Assembly (NCBI GenBank): GCA_028023455.1
Contig: JAQFVV010012994.1
Coordinates: 124,001 to 188,000, forward strand
DNA from: Epiperipatus broadwayi
Lineage: Eukaryota; Onychophora; Udeonychophora; Euonychophora; Peripatidae
Direction of reading: 5' to 3'
Length of the DNA: 64,000 nt
Shown here one piece after another: positions 1 to 12,225 of the stretch (the stretch's first letter is position 1; each line of letters begins with the position of its first letter). The translations under genes and the position numbers were made by a program. The notes beneath the pieces are model-generated. The model was given only the letters and a program-made list of their open reading frames with translations, made no database searches and was not told the origin of the DNA.

Positions 1-1138
1 CAGCCTAGATTTGAATCTGAAATTGTGATCATTTACTATTAACAGGCTTTAATAATTTTAATATTTTTTTTTTAAACAAAAAAAAACACCCTTCGTCAGA
101 ATTAATGAGAATAGATTTCTAATTTTTCCATTTTTTACAAACGTGAATGTTGGAGAAATAATGCACTATTTACATATCTCACAACTAATTTCAATTCAAC
201 AAGTTCAAGCTCAATTTGCAATTAGGTTTCCATTATCTAAATGTGAGTGTTCTAAAGTTTTAAGGATTACTTGCTCCTCCCATTAAACACTTCTCTGCCT
301 TTTGTCAATTCATTCTAATAAATGAGCTCCTTTGTCTTTCACTCAAATTGAAGTGAAAATGATACAAACTATATAATTATTTAAATCATCATTTTGCTGA
401 ATATTTAATAAGCTTTTATTATAGTGGTAATCATCTTTTTATATATATATTTAGATAAATTTTTAATGAATTTTGTCTATTGACTCCCCCGCAAACTACT
501 CATAAAGACTCATTTTTAAGAATTTTAACCAATCATAAACTTTAAATTATGTTAACATGCAATTGGTTAAGGACCTTACATGTGTAAGATATACCACTAT
601 TTTGGTAATTTGATTATTCTTCTAACAGTGTAATTTTTTTTTCTCTGTTAAAATTTGCATTTCTTATGGAAGTCTTTCTAAAAATTCTCCCTTTCCCCTT
701 ACTTTTGTATATTTCATGGAAAAGAATGAACTTAAATTATTTTTAACTGCAAATAAAGATTATAAATCTGATTTATTAATGTAAATATAATTTGCAGGAC
801 TTGATTGAACCAAGTGTAATTTTATGAAAGTCTCCAGAGATAATCAGTTGCAATTATACAATCTTTTTCTCTTTTTTTTGATATAAAATTATATAAATAA
901 TTTATAATGCTGCATAATAAGTCTGTTTTTGTGTATTGTATTTATAGTCTAAATATAATCAATTTTGTCATTTTTTTTTTGCAATATATGCTTATTTTCT
1001 ACTTTCTTATATAAATATTATATCTTTTTATAAGTAATGTTTATAAAACAAAATCATATTCAATTCATTGTCATATAAGTGATACTAAAAAGCAGTAATC
1101 TCATAACTGTCTATTTTGTGTGCATCTGTTTTTTACAT
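1..1138. other. AT-rich non-coding flank with one half of a direct repeat
   Basis: No coding signal was seen. The segment from about 946 to 1021 is a diverged copy of the sequence immediately to the right of the RTE-like element, starting at 4431. The rest is low-complexity AT-rich DNA. It would be intron of the FHIP2-like gene if the gene continues leftward. Confidence 0.6.
946..1021 (+). repeat. Left copy of an approximately 75-bp direct repeat flanking the RTE-like element
   Basis: It begins ag(t/c)ctaaatata and contains gcaatatat, attttcta and cttatataaatat in the same order as 4431-4507. Identity is roughly 75-80 percent by eye. The right copy starts exactly at the 5' end of the retrotransposon, while the left copy ends about 118 bp before its 3' tail. 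Confidence 0.5.
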
Positions 1139-4100
1139 TCATCATCATCATCAACCATTATCAATCCACTGCAGGATGAAGGTCTCTCCAAGTTTAATCC
1201 ATCTTCTCCGATCTTTAGCTTCTCTTCTCCACAACACCCCTGCACATTTTCTTATTTCATCCATCCATCTCACATGTGGTCTCTTTCTGGGTCTTTTACA
1301 ATCTCTTGGAATCCAGTTTAAAATTTCAATTGTCCATCTATTATCATCTCTTCTAGCAACATGTCCAGCCCACCTCCATTTCAATCTTTTAATTTTTTCA
1401 ATAAGGTCAGTAACTCCTATTTGTTGTCTTACCCATACATTGCATTTTCGATCTCTTCTTGTTACTCCCAACATACATCTCTCCATACTCCTTTGAGTGG
1501 TCTGAAGTCTCTGTATTGCTCTTCCATTAAGTGTACAAGTCTCAGATCCATAAGTAAGAACTGGTAAAACACATTTGTTAAAAACCATCCTTTTCAAACA
1601 CATAGGCATATTTCCTTTTAGTATCAAGTTATTTCTACCAAAAGCACTCCAACCAAGTTTAATTCTATGATTAATTTCCTCCATTATGTTTCCATCTGTA
1701 TTAATAATCTGACCAAGGTATTTGTAACTGTTAACTTCTTCTAATTCTTCATAATCAATCTTTATTTTCATATTTTGAGCAAATCAATTAAACATTACTT
1801 TAGTCTTTTTAACATTTATCTTTAGTCCTACTTTTCTACTTTCATCTGCTAACTCCTGCAACATTTCCTGCAGCTCTGAAGCATTATTTGCAAAAACAAC
1901 TACATCATCTGCAAAATCTAAATGACTTAAATACTCTCCATTTACTTTCATTCCTTTAGTTTCCCATTTTAATCCACAAAATACTTCTTGCAGCACTGCT
2001 GTAAAGCGTTTTGGAGATATGGAGTCACCTTGTCTTACACCTTTCTCAATGTTGATTTTTCCAGTATCATTATGTAATCTAATTGTTGCTGTTGCATTTT
2101 TATAAATATTCTTTAAAATATGACAATATCCTGGATCTATACCTTGATGATCCAATGCTTTAATCACTGAAGAAATGTGTATAGAATCGAATGCCTTTTC
2201 ATAATCTACAAATCCAAAACATAATGACAACTCATATTCATTTGACCTTTCTATGACTTCTCTCAATACCTGGATATGATCTATTGTATTAAAACCACTT
2301 TTAAATCCAGCTTGTTCTCTTGGTTGGTGGAAATCCAAAGTTCTCTGTAGACGAGTTGTAATTATCTTGGTAAAAATTTTATATAAAACTGATAAAAGGC
2401 TGATAGGTCTGTAATTTCTAATATCTTCTTTATCACCTTTTTTAAATATTAATATTATTACTGCATTCTTCCAATCTTCCGGTACATCTTTATCATTTAG
2501 ACATTTGGTATATAACTTTGCTAAAATTGTTTCTATTTCTTCACCTGCTTCTTTTAATATATCAATTATAATTCCATCATTTCCTGGAGCCTTTCCTTTC
2601 TTCATACACTTAATTGCATGTCTCACATCTTCATTTAAAATTCTGGGCAATTCGGATGATGTAATAGATATAGGAGGGACTTGTTCTTTATTACTATATA
2701 ATTCTTGATAAAAATCTTCTACCAATTTCATGATGTCATCTCTCTTTTTAGTAATAATTCCATCTTTTTTTCTTATTGCAGATATAAATTTCCTACCAAT
2801 ACCAAAATGTTGTTTAACATTTTTGAGACTTTTATTTTCTTCTACAGCTTTCCTTGCTATTTCACAGTTATACTTTCTTATATCATTTTCAACTCTTTTC
2901 CGTACCATTTTACAAAATTCGAGATATTCAATTCTTTTTAATACATCATTTTTGTATATCTTCATATTCCTTCGTTTCTTCATAAATTCTCTAGTCTCAG
3001 TAGAAATTTTATTAGTCAATTGCTGCTTTTTTCTACCAGCTATGTTTGTTGCAGTTTTTAAAAGTGTATCAGTTATTTTCATATTAATTTCATTCAAATC
3101 TGAATCATGTTCAAAATCTCCTAACACTTGAAACCTATTTGTAAGTTCTAATTTAAATTCATTAGAATGTTTCTGAAGATTAGGAATATCAACCGTAAAT
3201 ATTGTTTTTCTTAATAATTTTTGTCTCTCTAGTTTTACATTAACACGTAACTTACACCTTACTAATCGATGATCACTTCCTGTGTTAAATTTATTAAGAA
3301 CATTACAATCTTGAAATATGTATTTTCTGTTAGTCAAAATATAATCCAATTCTGCTGTACTTTCATTTGGATGCTTCCATGTCCATTTCCTTTTAACATT
3401 TTTCTCAAAAAATGAATTCATAATATAAAGTTTTTCTTTTTCTGCAAACTCCACAAGTCTATGTCCTCTCTCATTTCTATTACCATAACCAAAATTACCT
3501 ACAGCAATTTCATCTTTCATTTGTCTACCAATTCTAGCATTAAAGTCTCCCATAATAATTTTAAAATGTTGTTTACTCTGATCAAAAGCCTTTTGTACAT
3601 CCATATAAAAATCTTCTACTACTTCATCACTATGAGAACTTGTTGGGGCATAAACCTGAATTATCTGCATTTGGTATCTGCTATTAAGTTGTATAACTAA
3701 TCTTGCCACTCTGTCCGATACATCATCAATCTCCACAATATTGTTCTTCCACTTTTTATTTATAATGAATCCTACTCCACTTGTATTTCCAATATGTGTG
3801 CCTTTATAATAGAGTATATGTCCACTTTTTAAATCAATTGTTTCTTCTCCTTTTCTTCTAACTTCACAAAGTCCAATAATGTCCCATTTAATATAATACA
3901 GTTCTTCTTCTAATTCTTGCAATCTTCCTTCACTTGAAAGTGATCTGCAGTTGTAAGTACCTAAATAAAAAGTCGTCATCAAATGGCAGCCTGGGTCCGC
4001 AATCAGGGGATTCTTAGCACCCTCCGCCTTCGGCCACCAACCGCTGCCTTGGTTGGTGACTTTACAGCTTCCTGGGAATAAGGGCCATGCTTTATTTTTG

Positions 4101-4430
4101 TCTGTCATAATTGTATATATGTATTGGAAAAATATTTATCATTTACACAAATATTCATTCTGCCTTATCAGGCACTGAGAAGAAAGACCATGGTGTTTCT
4201 TGATCTTAAACTCAGAGGTAAAAAGCCAATAAACTCACCACGCTGGCTAATGCGTGTTGGTGAGCAGCCCATCCATGTTCGTATACTATATGAATAATCA
4301 CATAGTAATAACAGCTGCAACAACAAGAACGTATGGAGTGGACATTAGGAATTTGCCCTGCTCGGTTCCTTTAAGGCCTCCAAGAGGAATCAAAGGGTCT
4401 CCTTTCAGTTAATAGCAAACTCCTTTCTGC
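1139..4430 (-). mobile_element. RTE-like non-LTR retrotransposon, near full length
   Basis: The element reads on the minus strand. It has a 5' leader (about 4109-4430), one long ORF (4108-1151) and a very short 3' region ending in a (TGA)n tail, which appears as tcatcatcatcatcaacc on the plus strand at 1139. One ORF with an N-terminal APE-type endonuclease, a reverse transcriptase and a short 3' end with a microsatellite tail is the layout of the RTE clade. Three other copies of the same family in the window (24487-26338, 45231-46041, 48626-49667) fix both ends: the 5' terminus reads gcagaaagga and the 3' terminus reads the TCA repeat. Clade assignment is by layout and motif resemblance; a tree would be needed to confirm it. 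No short target-site duplication is evident. Confidence 0.88.
1151..4108 (-). pseudogene. Endonuclease-reverse transcriptase ORF of the RTE-like element, one in-frame stop
   Basis: Read from the ATG at 4108, the ORF has 774 codons, a TGA at 1784-1786, and 211 further codons in the same frame to a stop at 1151. Positions from the start: endonuclease core with CEVR (81-84), VYAPT (152-156), MGDFNARIG (186-194), LDYILTN (254-260) and SDHRLV (278-283); reverse transcriptase with GKAPGNDGI (505-513), NYRPISLLS (565-573), FVDYEKAFDS (633-642), GVRQGDSISP (690-699) and FADDVVVF (732-739). The downstream part holds YLGQIINTDGNIMEEINHRI and a basic tail (RKRPHVRWMDEI). In the related copy at 48640-49353 the stop position is a CGG arginine codon, so the TGA is a mutation, not the natural end. 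Apart from this stop the frame is open throughout, implying a fairly recent insertion. The true start could be the internal methionine at residue 44, just before the endonuclease. Confidence 0.9.
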
Positions 4431-4507
4431 AGCCTAAATATAAGCAATCATATTTCTAAATTTTTTGCAATATATAATTATTTTCTACATTCTTATATAA
4501 ATATAAT
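4431..4507 (+). repeat. Right copy of an approximately 75-bp direct repeat flanking the RTE-like element
   Basis: It begins agcctaaatataagc directly after the 5' terminal bases of the RTE-like element and aligns with 946-1021. It may be a long, decayed target-site duplication or an older local duplication. Confidence 0.5.
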
Positions 4508-7500
4508 ATTATTTTGTATGTTATACTGATAATATTTATTTCATTATAACAATATCTTAATTTTCCTAAATTAAGCCATCTACCTAGTAAGCTATAGGCA
4601 ATTTCACAAAGTGAAAAAAAAGACAGACAATAAAAAACATCAATTCAAAAAAAATTTTTTTTTTCCTATTTAGTTATCACCATGTGTAGAAATGGAATAT
4701 GTATACATCGAGAAGAATATTTTTAGACTTTCATCCTGATACATTTTCTCTTTACTGTTTTATATTATATATATTGCTATTATTTTAAAAATATATTTTA
4801 TTTTTGATAAATTACTATTTATTAGTTTTCTTTGCATAATACTTGATTTATAATAATTATTCTTAAATATTAATGTTATTTATTAAAAAGAAACATATTT
4901 GTAGCAGAAACCTGAAGCATTGAACACTGATAGACAGATAGTAAAAAATGAAAGTTGTCAGGATAGCAAAGAATCAATATTTTAGAGTAAAGAATTATCT
5001 CAGACATGTTTTTTTAAGAATTTAAAGGGGAATGTAATGAATTTGTTATAAAAATGTGATTTTAAAATTTAATTCTCAAAATTTAGAATTTGTGAATTTA
5101 TGTAAAAATAAGCATTTTTGAAAGTGTTAAAATTTTGATTTTTCTAACTTTTTTTTTAAAGTAATGACTATATTTTCTCAATTTTATTACATTCCGTGAT
5201 AAATTCTCTTTCTAAAAACTAACATAATTTTATTACTAATGTCTTCAAATTGAAATTATTTTCCAAATTAATCTCAGTCACTTTCTCTAAAAATTCAATA
5301 CAGTATCCACTGGGAAGAGTTAAACTACATATTTTTTAAAGATTCTCTTTTCCCAATAAAAAATTGCATGATCATTATTGACAAATGACACTCAATAGAT
5401 TATAATGATTCTAATTTTCCTATATTTTTCATTAGTAAAATTAATTTTTCTGTAGTAAAATAAAAAAATTTACAAAAACTTTGATGAATCATTTTCTAGA
5501 AAATGAAATTATTACATTACCTTAAAAAAAAAAAAAATAGGAGTTTATACAAAATTGCCTTGCAATTTATGTATATATGTCACAGTATCCATTTATATTT
5601 TCACAAGCACACAAATTTTAAATGGGTAATTAATATGTCACAATAGAAATTGTTTTTAAATCGATCGCTATTCTCAAATCTTAAAAAAGTAAAAAAAAAG
5701 AACTTTAAATTATTTATGCAAATAAATGACCAATGGCTACTTTTTTGAAGAAAGCTAGTTTAAAAATAATCCCCCCCCCCCCTAATAATGACAAAAAATT
5801 TTGAAATTAACTGAAATCAATAATTTTAAAATTATTTTTAAATAAATCATTATCTTACCAAATTTTTGTCAAAACTGACAAATATACTCAGACTGACATT
5901 TCATTGAAAACTATTTACTTATTTTTAACTTCCCATGATTTTTAGCAAGATAAATTATTTTTTTATATTTTAAATGAATTAACAAATCAATCTTTTATGT
6001 CTGAATGAATTCTTTAGAATTTCAAAACATATTTACATTAATTAGACTACTAAATGTTTAGTACTGATAGAAATAAAAAATAATATACAATTTAGATTTA
6101 AAAAGTTAAAAAAAATTTTTAAATCTTTTCAAATAAATTTTTAATAGTAAATATTTTTTTTTATATTTCTCATACCTGATGCAAAAAAAATTATATTAGA
6201 AAATTTTAAAACACAATAAGCAATAATATTTAATTTTTTAAAATTAATAATTTATTTTATGAAACATTATTTTATATATTAACTCTAGTTGATTTTATTT
6301 AATTAATACATTATTTACAGAAATACTTTTGAACTTCTGTAGTTAATTTTTAATATTGTTATTAAATAATCATCATTTACATGAAAACATCAACAGTTCA
6401 GAAAAATTTTGGAATCAAGATACATTATGTCTGTATAATTATTATTAAAATATTAACTAATATTTACAACAAATTTTTTTTTTATTTCTTTCAAACCTAT
6501 ATCTATTGATAAATAACACATTTCCTATCAATTGTTTTTACTGTTAAATGAATTGATTTTTTTTTCTCTTTCTACTATACATTAAAAATTATTTTTTGTC
6601 ATTTTTACTCTTAACTGACAGGAAGCTTTGAGTATAATCAATTATAGTTAGTGTAGATAAGTAATTTTTACCAGAAAAATACCCAATAAAAAAGAAGAAA
6701 ATTAATAACTATCGAGAGAACTAATACATGTTACCCATATAAAAAAAAGGACAAATTTTGGCTAAAAATAAGTTTGCAAGAAATAAAATGGTAATCATGA
6801 AGAAATCCATTTTGGATCCAAAATTTACATAAAGATGATACAAACAACCCTATCTTATCACTAGACATAAAACATTTTATTAAAGAGATAATCAAAATTA
6901 GTACTAGAACATCAATATATCTCTAAATAGTTAATTAACATTCCCAATATAAGACTAAGCAAAACTGAATAAAAACAATATGCTTCATTTAAAATGTATT
7001 GTCTTAATATTATTTCAGAGTATAGAGTATGATAACTAATTTTTTTTTTTTGAAAAAATAACTTTTTCCTAGTGAATGAGCTAAATTTAATAATTAAAAG
7101 AAAAGATGGCTCAAATCTCTAAACATTCTCCACACATTAACAAGAGTGTTTACATTGTTTGGGTGGGGAGAGGAGTGCTTAAAAAAAGAAAATAGACTAT
7201 TTTCTTAGTATTAATAATCAGAGGATTGAAATTACTTTGATGTTAAGATAATTTTTTTATTATATAAATTGTATATTTATTTAATATTTCTAAGTGATTA
7301 CTGTAAAGATATATATATTTTTTTGTTAAATGTTATTGTACAAATAATTAGGAAGATTTTTTTTAATAGAAATTAAATAAATTCACACAAAATTCCATTC
7401 TTTCCTTAGCAAACCCTAGTTTGGCTTTTATATAGGAGAAGTCATGAATTCTTATTGATCTGTTAAAATATTTTTATATTAATATTAGAATATAGGAATA

Positions 7501-9025
7501 GAATGATAAATTAAATTTGTGCTGTTTTAAAATCATTGTAAATGTCAAATTTTTATTTTAAGTTTAATAAGTCAGTAAACTTGGAATATGAAATTTTCTT
7601 AAGATTATGTGCATAGGCATAATACATAAAGAAATTAATAGTAAAAAAAATTTAACATTAAAAAAACAAAAAATCTGAGCGGATATCAAAAGAATTAATC
7701 ATTTATCACATTATTGACGTGATCTAAATCTGAAGGAATTAGCCTACTCCAAATAACAACTTAGTGGTTATTTGCAAGAGTGATAAATATGTAATCATGG
7801 TTTTCCAGTCTACTACATTAATATTCAAATTATTAATTATATTATATTGCTATTTGGACTTTTAAAATCATTGTAACCATTAACAAAATATAAATATATC
7901 AAATTGATATTTATGAAAATAAGTACAGTAAATTAATTTATACAATAATATAAATATTTGCATATATGTGAATAGGAAATTAACATTTATTGAAATGAGT
8001 TTTAGAGTTGGATATCTATCAATTCATATTTGATCTCTGTATAGTTTCCTCCTAGATGACCATATAAAACTATGAATCCAAACTGTATTCTTGCAGCATT
8101 GAAAAAGCAGATAAGAACTTGTTAATCAAAATATTTTTTGAATAAAAACTGCAAATAAATGTTTTTTTTTTTTAAATAAATAACTTTTATATAAATGGAT
8201 ACCTTTTGACTGATATACATAACATAGGTAGTAAATTGTTACACATACCACATGCAATCATTAAAAGAACAGCAAACTAAATTCCTCAGATCAAAGCAAG
8301 ATAATCTATTATGTCATTCATGTATCTCATTCCACAAATCATTTATTTGGATTATGAATATGAGAAGTCATTCTTCCTTTAATGTAATTTTTACAATATT
8401 ATATCTAGGTTCTACTGTGATTAGAAGCTTATTTTTCTGCCACAAAAAATGTAATATCAAATGATCTACGATAATCAACTTTAGAAAGCAACTACATCAA
8501 TACTAATAATCTAAGATGGAATCAATTTTAATAGGTTATAAGTTGATTAGCTAATTTTAAAATAAAGTGCTTATACAGAAAATATTTGGCAATAAATAAA
8601 TAAAATAGAAAAATAAGAATTGCATTGGTTAAATACTCAAATTTTTTGTAAATCATTAAAATTGGAATTCAGTCAAAGCATTTTACAATCTTATTATTAA
8701 ATGTAATAAAAATTTAGATCATTAATATATCAAGAAAAATAGAAATTTCCAAGATTTTTGAAGAAAAATGAAAAAGATTTAGTTAGAGTTTCTAAAATTA
8801 GAAATATTAAATTAATGATTAAAAAATTGAATAAATTAAAAAAAGAAAATTTAATTAACGATTAGTCAGAGATTATATAGTAAAATGAATGTTAAGAATT
8901 TGGCGGTAAAAAGGCATAATATCTTTGTTTTTTTTATATAAGTCATTCTATAACTCATGTTGAACCCATTTAGAATGCATACAACAATTTCTAAAAATAT
9001 GATATTTATTTAACTTAAAACTTAC
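4508..9025. other. AT-rich non-coding stretch (probable intron)
   Basis: No exon, RNA gene or intact mobile element was recognised. There is a C homopolymer at about 5771-5782 and many A/T runs. A 70-codon open frame at 8252-8464 has no recognisable motif and is not called. If the FHIP2-like gene continues leftward this is intron. Confidence 0.6.
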
Positions 9026-9135
9026 TTCATCTGAGACATGAATACATCTTTTAATGATGCAGTCTTTAAGTTTATGGAAGCATGTGCCAGGAATTTCTGG
9101 TTGACGACTTTCACCCAAAATAAAATATACAAATT
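9026..9135 (-). CDS. FHIP2A: FHIP2-like gene, exon encoding FVYFILGESRQPE...HVSDE block
   Basis: A 110-nt exon: two bases completing a glutamate codon, then 36 codons ending in phase 0. The acceptor is aaatttttag and the donor is gaa/gtaagt. It encodes FVYFILGESRQPEIPGTCFH and KLKDCIIKRCIHVSDE. The family reads MVFFILGEQREPE ... LIEHCDHISDE. This is the last exon found in the window; the next segment (IMTLRMFEHLLQKP in the family) was not located on the minus strand between 1 and 9025 and is presumably beyond the window. Reading past the donor gives a non-homologous tail, so the splice is preferred. Confidence 0.93.
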
Positions 9136-9238
9136 CTAAAAATTTTAAAAATATACACATATAATTAACTTTTATTAATTAACTAATCACTTGATAAAAA
9201 ATTAACAATTTGTAGTTCCCAATTATAAAAAAACATAC

Positions 9239-9318
9239 CTAAAAGCAGAGCTTCTGAAGATATTAATCTAAGACATCGTGTTAAATGAGCAGTGGCCAAA
9301 ATACAAGCAGTCTCAGAT
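9239..9318 (-). CDS. FHIP2A: FHIP2-like gene, exon encoding SETACILATAHLTRCLRLIS block
   Basis: An 80-nt exon: one base completing a valine codon, 26 codons, one base over. The acceptor is atttcag and the donor is tag/gtatgt. It encodes SETACILATAHLTRCLRLIS followed by SEALLL, which aligns with the FHIP2A segment SEMGILTSTALLHRIVRQVTSDVLL. It was located by phase and homology because it is too short to stand out as an open frame. A 103-bp intron separates it from the next exon; the preceding intron is about 8.9 kb. Confidence 0.92.
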
Positions 9319-10540
9319 CTGAAATAAATATTAAATAGTAAATAATTTATTATCTAAATGAAAGTTTTACAAAAAAATTTTTGAAAAAATATGTTATTAA
9401 AATATATTTCTATATCATTTTTTTAAAACATGAAAAAAACAACATCAGAGAATTTTATTTTGTAAACAATTTCTGTCATTATTTTTTAATTCCTGGATAT
9501 TGTAAAAAAAACAACAAAAAACAACTTATCAAATTATTTGCAACCATATCAGTACTATAAGTTGATATTTTTAAATAAATAAAAAAAATAACTTTTTTAT
9601 TTAATGTAAAAATAAAACTATTTTTAAAATATTTATAATATCCACAAGTATTTAATAGTTTATTTAAAAACTGAATAATAAATAGTATGTATTCATTATA
9701 ATTCAATCACTGAATAAACATAAATAAAAAATTAATTATGATAAAATTATTAATCAAAGTAAAAAAAATATTACCTTTAAAACATAGATTGAAATTATAG
9801 ATAAAAATGCTTATGTAATTGTGGATATATAATATTTACATATAATACATTATATGTTTAAAATCATTTTTAAAAATGTATCAATTAAATAACAAAAAAA
9901 TTATATGATGAAACTATAATTCATGAAAAAAAAATTATCTTGTTTGGAATGGTATTGAGAAATATCATGATTAAATTATTCTTTACTTATTACTAAGCAT
10001 ACACATTTAAAAATACAAATAAGACAATATTTGCAGCCATGAATTTTAATCACACAATATCTACATAAAATTAGTACATTAATAAACCAGTCTTAATAAG
10101 AAAATTTATAGCATTGGTGTGTATTTCTTAGCAAGCATTTTATTTACAATAATATTTCAAAAATATCCAAATGATTATTAATCAAGTCTTATTTATGTAA
10201 AAAAAATTAATACATTTCATGTAACTCTAAATTTTCAATTTAATAAGATAAAAATATATCAAAAATGTTTTTATTTTTATAAAGGCACTAATGCACTTTA
10301 ACTTTTTAATCTTTCATCTCTTTTTACTCATGCACCATGATTTTCATTTCCAAAATATTATAATTAAACACATTTATTGTATATAAAAATTAATATGAAT
10401 ATAATAACTTGTAAAAACAAAAAATGATTATTGTATTTATTAGATGATGATTTATGTGACTATGAGCATATTAAGAAATAACTATCAGTAAGATAAATTT
10501 GAATAGTATACAACAATAAATACAAAATAACAATTTAGGA

Positions 10541-10860
10541 CAGGGGTCCCCAACCCTATGCCCACGGGCACCATGGCGCCCGCAGACCATTTAACATGTG
10601 CCCGCCGCTATCCGAACACGATAAAAAATTTATCTGAAACAAATAAATTTAATTTTTAAAATTTCTTATAAATTATTGTATTATATTGTAATCAAATTGT
10701 AGGGCATACTATACTTTTACAGCGTAAAAATATAAACGTTAATTATATGTTAAAATTTTATTTTTGAAATAAATATTTTTATGTACATTATGTGTATTAT
10801 TAACAATATCCAACTATAAATTTACATTGAAAAAATAAATGGTGCCCGCCACCTGGCCGG
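10541..10860 (+). mobile_element. hAT-like transposon fragment (one terminus visible)
   Basis: The sequence opens with CAGGGGTCCCCAACC, the typical terminal inverted repeat start of hAT-superfamily elements, followed by a GC-rich subterminal stretch with repeated GTGCCCGC-like words (10560-10612 and again near 10842). The reciprocal terminus (GGTTGGGGACCCCTG) was not found downstream, so the copy is truncated or its right end has decayed. No transposase coding sequence is present. Confidence 0.5.
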
Positions 10861-10891
10861 TATTATAAAATGTGCTCTTAAGCGCAAGAAT

Positions 10892-10955
10892 TTAGCTATC
10901 TGATGAAGCCTTATTATCTGAAATGTACACTAGAAATCATTAGTACAAGCTGGCT
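10892..10955 (+). ncRNA. Possible decayed hammerhead ribozyme-like sequence
   Basis: The plus strand has CTGATGA (10900-10906), then 13 bases and GAAA (10920-10923), then a possible stem III formed by TGTAC and GTACA. AGCT on both outer sides could pair as stem I. Stem II is very weak and the base before the expected cleavage site is A instead of U. This is a motif resemblance only, possibly a relic of a Penelope-like element. Confidence 0.25.
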
Positions 10956-11914
10956 CAAGCAAATAGTTTAAGTTTGAAGTTGATGTTTTTGTTATTTCCC
11001 TTATCAAAATGTGGGTGTGTGCACATTATAGACACTGCATGGTGATGTGTAATATGAAGAGAGCTTTCTTACGTGGGACAGAACAACGTTGCCCTGAAAG
11101 GATAAGAATTCAGTCAGATGTATATGTATGATGAAGAATGACAAAGATTTTAATTAATAAACTGACCGATCTGTATTGATTTTTTTTGAATGATAGTAAA
11201 TTGAGGTCGTCAAGCTGAATGGTCATACTGAACTAATTAAGAGATATACAGTCAAAACGTAAAGATCTGACAAGCATGAATGTAAAAGTGTGGGTTTTGA
11301 ATTTAAACCCGTTTGCAAAATTAGTAGGGTAATTTTGTGACATATAATCCTTCTTCATTGGAAATGTGAAAATTATTACTTGAAAAAATGATTTAGAAAT
11401 TTAAAATTATTTCACATTGCTGGTTAGAATAATTGAAACGACTATACTATTTTGGAATAGTCCAATAGACAATGTTTACAATAAAAAAAAAAGGGGGGGG
11501 GAAATAGAGATTTATAGGTTTTCTTCTCTTTCAAGATAAGTTTTCTTAAAGCTAAAAATATACGGAATTCTGTTTCCAGCGTTTGAATTTATTCTTGTTA
11601 TTAATTATTTATTTAATAAATGAATGGGTCAAAACCAGAAGTGAGTCATCCAAGAAATTAGTTAACTCAAACATGTATTTGAATAATAGTACTGAATAGA
11701 TCAGAAGCATATATTTGTATAACAATATTATGATTTAGTGTGTTTTTGTTTAATCTTTATCATTATTATTTCATGTAATAAAGTTTTATTATTGTTATAA
11801 GATTATATTGTGTTTTGGTGTTTCAAATATCTCCAGAATCTATATATCCAGCACCTATATTTAAGGTAATATTGGTCATATTTAAATTTAATTATTCATT
11901 TTATAATGATACTT

Positions 11915-12225
11915 TATTTCCATGATCGATTTGCAGTAGTCATTATTATATTGTTTCCATATTCGATTCACATAGTTAATTTGATATTAATAATTTATTT
12001 CCGTGATTGATTTACAGTATTAATTTTGTCTTGAATATTTCTATATTCGGTTAATATAATTCATTTTATATAAGTCATTTTATAGACTTCATTTTCACAT
12101 AATTTATTGTTATAATTAATTTGCCTAATCTAACTTATGATTATTTCCGTAATTTGATTTCATGAGTAAATTTTGATTGATTTATCTGATTGATGTCCAT
12201 GGTTTACTTCCATAGTTTACTTTAG
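11915..12225 (+). repeat. Degenerate tandem repeat of about 40-50 bp
   Basis: A recurring phrase of the form TTTCC(A/G)T(G/A)ATTGATTTACA followed by an AT-rich spacer occurs about six times: tttccatgatcgatttgcag, tttccatattcgattcacat, tttccgtgattgatttacag, tttctatattcggttaatat, tttccgtaatttgatttcat and a final less regular unit. The units have diverged and no function is apparent. Confidence 0.55.

Noticed and set aside
1079-3700. Plus-strand open frames overlapping the RTE-like element (for example at 1116-1496 and 2730-3131)
   Set aside because: They are antisense shadows of the minus-strand endonuclease-reverse transcriptase ORF and show no domain of their own.
8252-8464. A 70-codon open frame near the FHIP2-like exons
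   Set aside because: No similarity to FHIP2 or other families was recognised, no splice-site support, and composition is typical of chance frames in AT-rich DNA.
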